64,000 bases of DNA, taken from assembly GCF_900090325.1 (NCBI RefSeq), contig NZ_FMHW01000002.1, forward strand, positions 1,922,001-1,986,000. Reading direction: 5' to 3'. The translations under genes and the position numbers were made by a program. Below, piece after piece: positions 63,153 to 64,000 of the stretch. Below the pieces are notes generated by a model. It saw only the letters and a program-made list of their open reading frames with translations. It was not told the DNA's origin and made no database searches. The first letter of the stretch is position 1, and every line of letters starts with the position of its first letter. This stretch comes from Micromonospora pallida (GTDB taxonomy: Bacteria; Actinomycetota; Actinomycetes; Mycobacteriales; Micromonosporaceae).

Positions 63153-63842
63153 ATGACGGTCCGACACGGACGGCTGTTGGCCGTCGCCATGGTGCTGGTG
63201 GTGGTGGGGGCGGCGGCCGTGCTGCTGCGGTTCACCGCTGGCCCGCCCGAGCCACCCCCGCCACCGGCCGCCGGCTCCGCCACGACGCCCGCGCCGCCGG
63301 ACGGTCCGCCGGTGATCGTGCCGGGCCGTCCCGGTGAGCCCGCGGTGACCCGGGCCGCCAGCGAGGTCAGCCGGGGTCCGTCAGGCCACAACGACGCGGA
63401 CGTCCGGTTCGTCCGGGCGATGATTCCGCACCACAACCAGGCGTTGGAGATGGCCGCGCTCGCCCCGCAACGGGCGGGTGACCCGGCGGTGCGGGCCCTG
63501 GCCGAACGGATCCGGGCGAGTCAGGGGCCGGAGGTCGGCATGCTGCGGGGCTGGCTCGCCACCCGGGGGCTGCCGGCCGAGGGCACCGGGCACGACCACG
63601 GTGCCGGCACCATGCGGGGCATGCAGTCCCCGGAGGCGATGCGGCAACTCGCCGAGGCCCGGGGCGCGGACTTCGACCGGCTCTTCGTCACGATGATGAC
63701 CGATCACCACCGTGGGGCCATCGCGATGGCCACCGACCTGCTCCGGGTCGGCGCGGACCTGACCCTGTCGGAGTTCGCCACGGCCGTCGCGGTCGAGCAG
63801 AACGTGGAGATCGACCGGATGCGGACGCTGCTCGACCGCTGA
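63153..63842 (+). CDS. Exported DUF305 protein
   Basis: The 229-residue protein has an N-terminal membrane anchor (LLAVAMVLVVVGAAAVLLRF), a Pro-rich linker, and two DUF305 repeats. The histidine pairs are in FVRAMIPHHNQALEMA and FVTMMTDHHRGAIAMA, with GHDHGAG between. The duplicated HH motifs probably bind copper or iron outside the membrane. ATG 63153 follows GGGGAGGAG. The neighbouring LVIVD gene is a frequent companion of DUF305 genes in actinobacteria. Confidence 0.92.
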   Translation: MTVRHGRLLAVAMVLVVVGAAAVLLRFTAGPPEPPPPPAAGSATTPAPPDGPPVIVPGRPGEPAVTRAASEVSRGPSGHNDADVRFVRAMIPHHNQALEMAALAPQRAGDPAVRALAERIRASQGPEVGMLRGWLATRGLPAEGTGHDHGAGTMRGMQSPEAMRQLAEARGADFDRLFVTMMTDHHRGAIAMATDLLRVGADLTLSEFATAVAVEQNVEIDRMRTLLDR

Positions 63843-63865
63843 CCGGCCGGGGCATCGGTTCCGAC

Positions 63866-64000
63866 TCAGTCGGTGCCGCCAGCCCCACCGTTGTCGCCCG
63901 GGGCGGTGGTCTGGACCGGCGTCGGCTCGGTCGGCCCGCTTCCGGGGTCCGTGGTGGGGGCGCTCGGTGCCGTGGTGGTGGGTGCGCCGGTGGGCTCGGT
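63866..64000 (-). CDS. C-terminal tail of a Pro/Thr-rich protein (cut by window end)
   Basis: Reading the minus strand from the window edge to TGA 63866-63868 gives a 44-residue tail such as TEPTGAPTTTAPSAPTTDPG, then VQTTAPGDNGGAGGTD. It is low-complexity, like the linker or tail of secreted or kinase-type proteins. The gene body lies beyond 64000, so the family cannot be named. Confidence 0.5.
   Translation of the reverse strand, partial: TEPTGAPTTTAPSAPTTDPGSGPTEPTPVQTTAPGDNGGAGGTD

Overview
The window is very GC-rich (I estimate above 70%), with many GTG starts, ATGA-type overlaps and leaderless-looking promoters. This points to a high-GC actinomycete. The gene families (DUF574 methyltransferase, DUF5999, TIGR03089, Lsr2, two-component pair of DesK/NarL type) suit Micromonosporaceae, most likely Micromonospora or a close relative; the genus is inferred, not proven. 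The window reads as core chromosome. I see no insertion sequence, prophage, CRISPR array, tRNA or rRNA.

Layout. (1) 0-5.7 kb: small membrane and hydrophilic proteins, a HhH-GPD glycosylase-like protein, a tandem universal stress protein, a DUF574 methyltransferase, a PP2C/SpoIIE-type phosphatase and a MarR regulator. (2) 6.0-12.3 kb: a conserved actinobacterial block in the order of Mycobacterium tuberculosis Rv1822-Rv1830: CDP-alcohol phosphatidyltransferase, DUF881, DUF1290, DUF881, gcvH, garA, ftsR-type MerR, bifunctional nuclease, second MerR. The first DUF881 gene carries an apparent one-base frameshift. (3) 12.5-14.7 kb: truncated haemoglobin, flavohaemoglobin-like protein and a DivIVA-domain protein, tightly packed. 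(4) 14.9-18.8 kb: a sirtuin, then a single-aptamer glycine riboswitch and gcvP. (5) 19-27.9 kb: pabB (its 3' end duplicated in tandem), proline iminopeptidase, TetR, peptide deformylase, GNAT, TauE/SafE permease, a 28-residue micropeptide, an EEP-family hydrolase, TIGR03089 and an FMN hydroxy-acid oxidase. (6) 28-35.4 kb: glyA behind a ZTP (pfl) riboswitch, metallophosphoesterase, haemerythrin, secreted subtilase, NAD(P)HX dehydratase, phosphatase and small proteins. (7) 35.4-39.6 kb: divergent bkdR-like regulator and a branched-chain 2-oxoacid dehydrogenase operon (E1alpha, E1beta, E2; no E3). (8) 39.7-46.6 kb: parallel beta-helix protein, L,D-transpeptidase lipoprotein, DUF3224, STAS, FKBP, metal-receptor and DUF2726 proteins. 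(9) 47.3-52.4 kb: lsr2, lon under a HAIR-type operator, and a DEAD-box helicase. (10) 52.6-64 kb: membrane protein, two-component system, 2'-5' RNA ligase-like protein, GH43 glycosidase with an upstream palindrome, a ribokinase-like pseudogene, amidohydrolase lipoprotein, LVIVD and DUF305 exported proteins, and the tail of a Pro/Thr-rich protein cut by the window edge.

How the genes connect. gcvH, gcvP and glyA make one-carbon/glycine metabolism a theme, with two different riboswitches: glycine for gcvP and ZTP for glyA. GarA-like FHA, FtsR-like and ResR-like regulators sit in the same block. Proteostasis is represented by def, lon and FKBP. The most unusual item is lon: its reading frame ends in 33 perfect copies of a GCCGAA hexanucleotide, adding a (Ala-Glu)33 tail to an otherwise normal Lon protease. 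It is followed at once by a three-armed inverted repeat that can form alternative hairpins.
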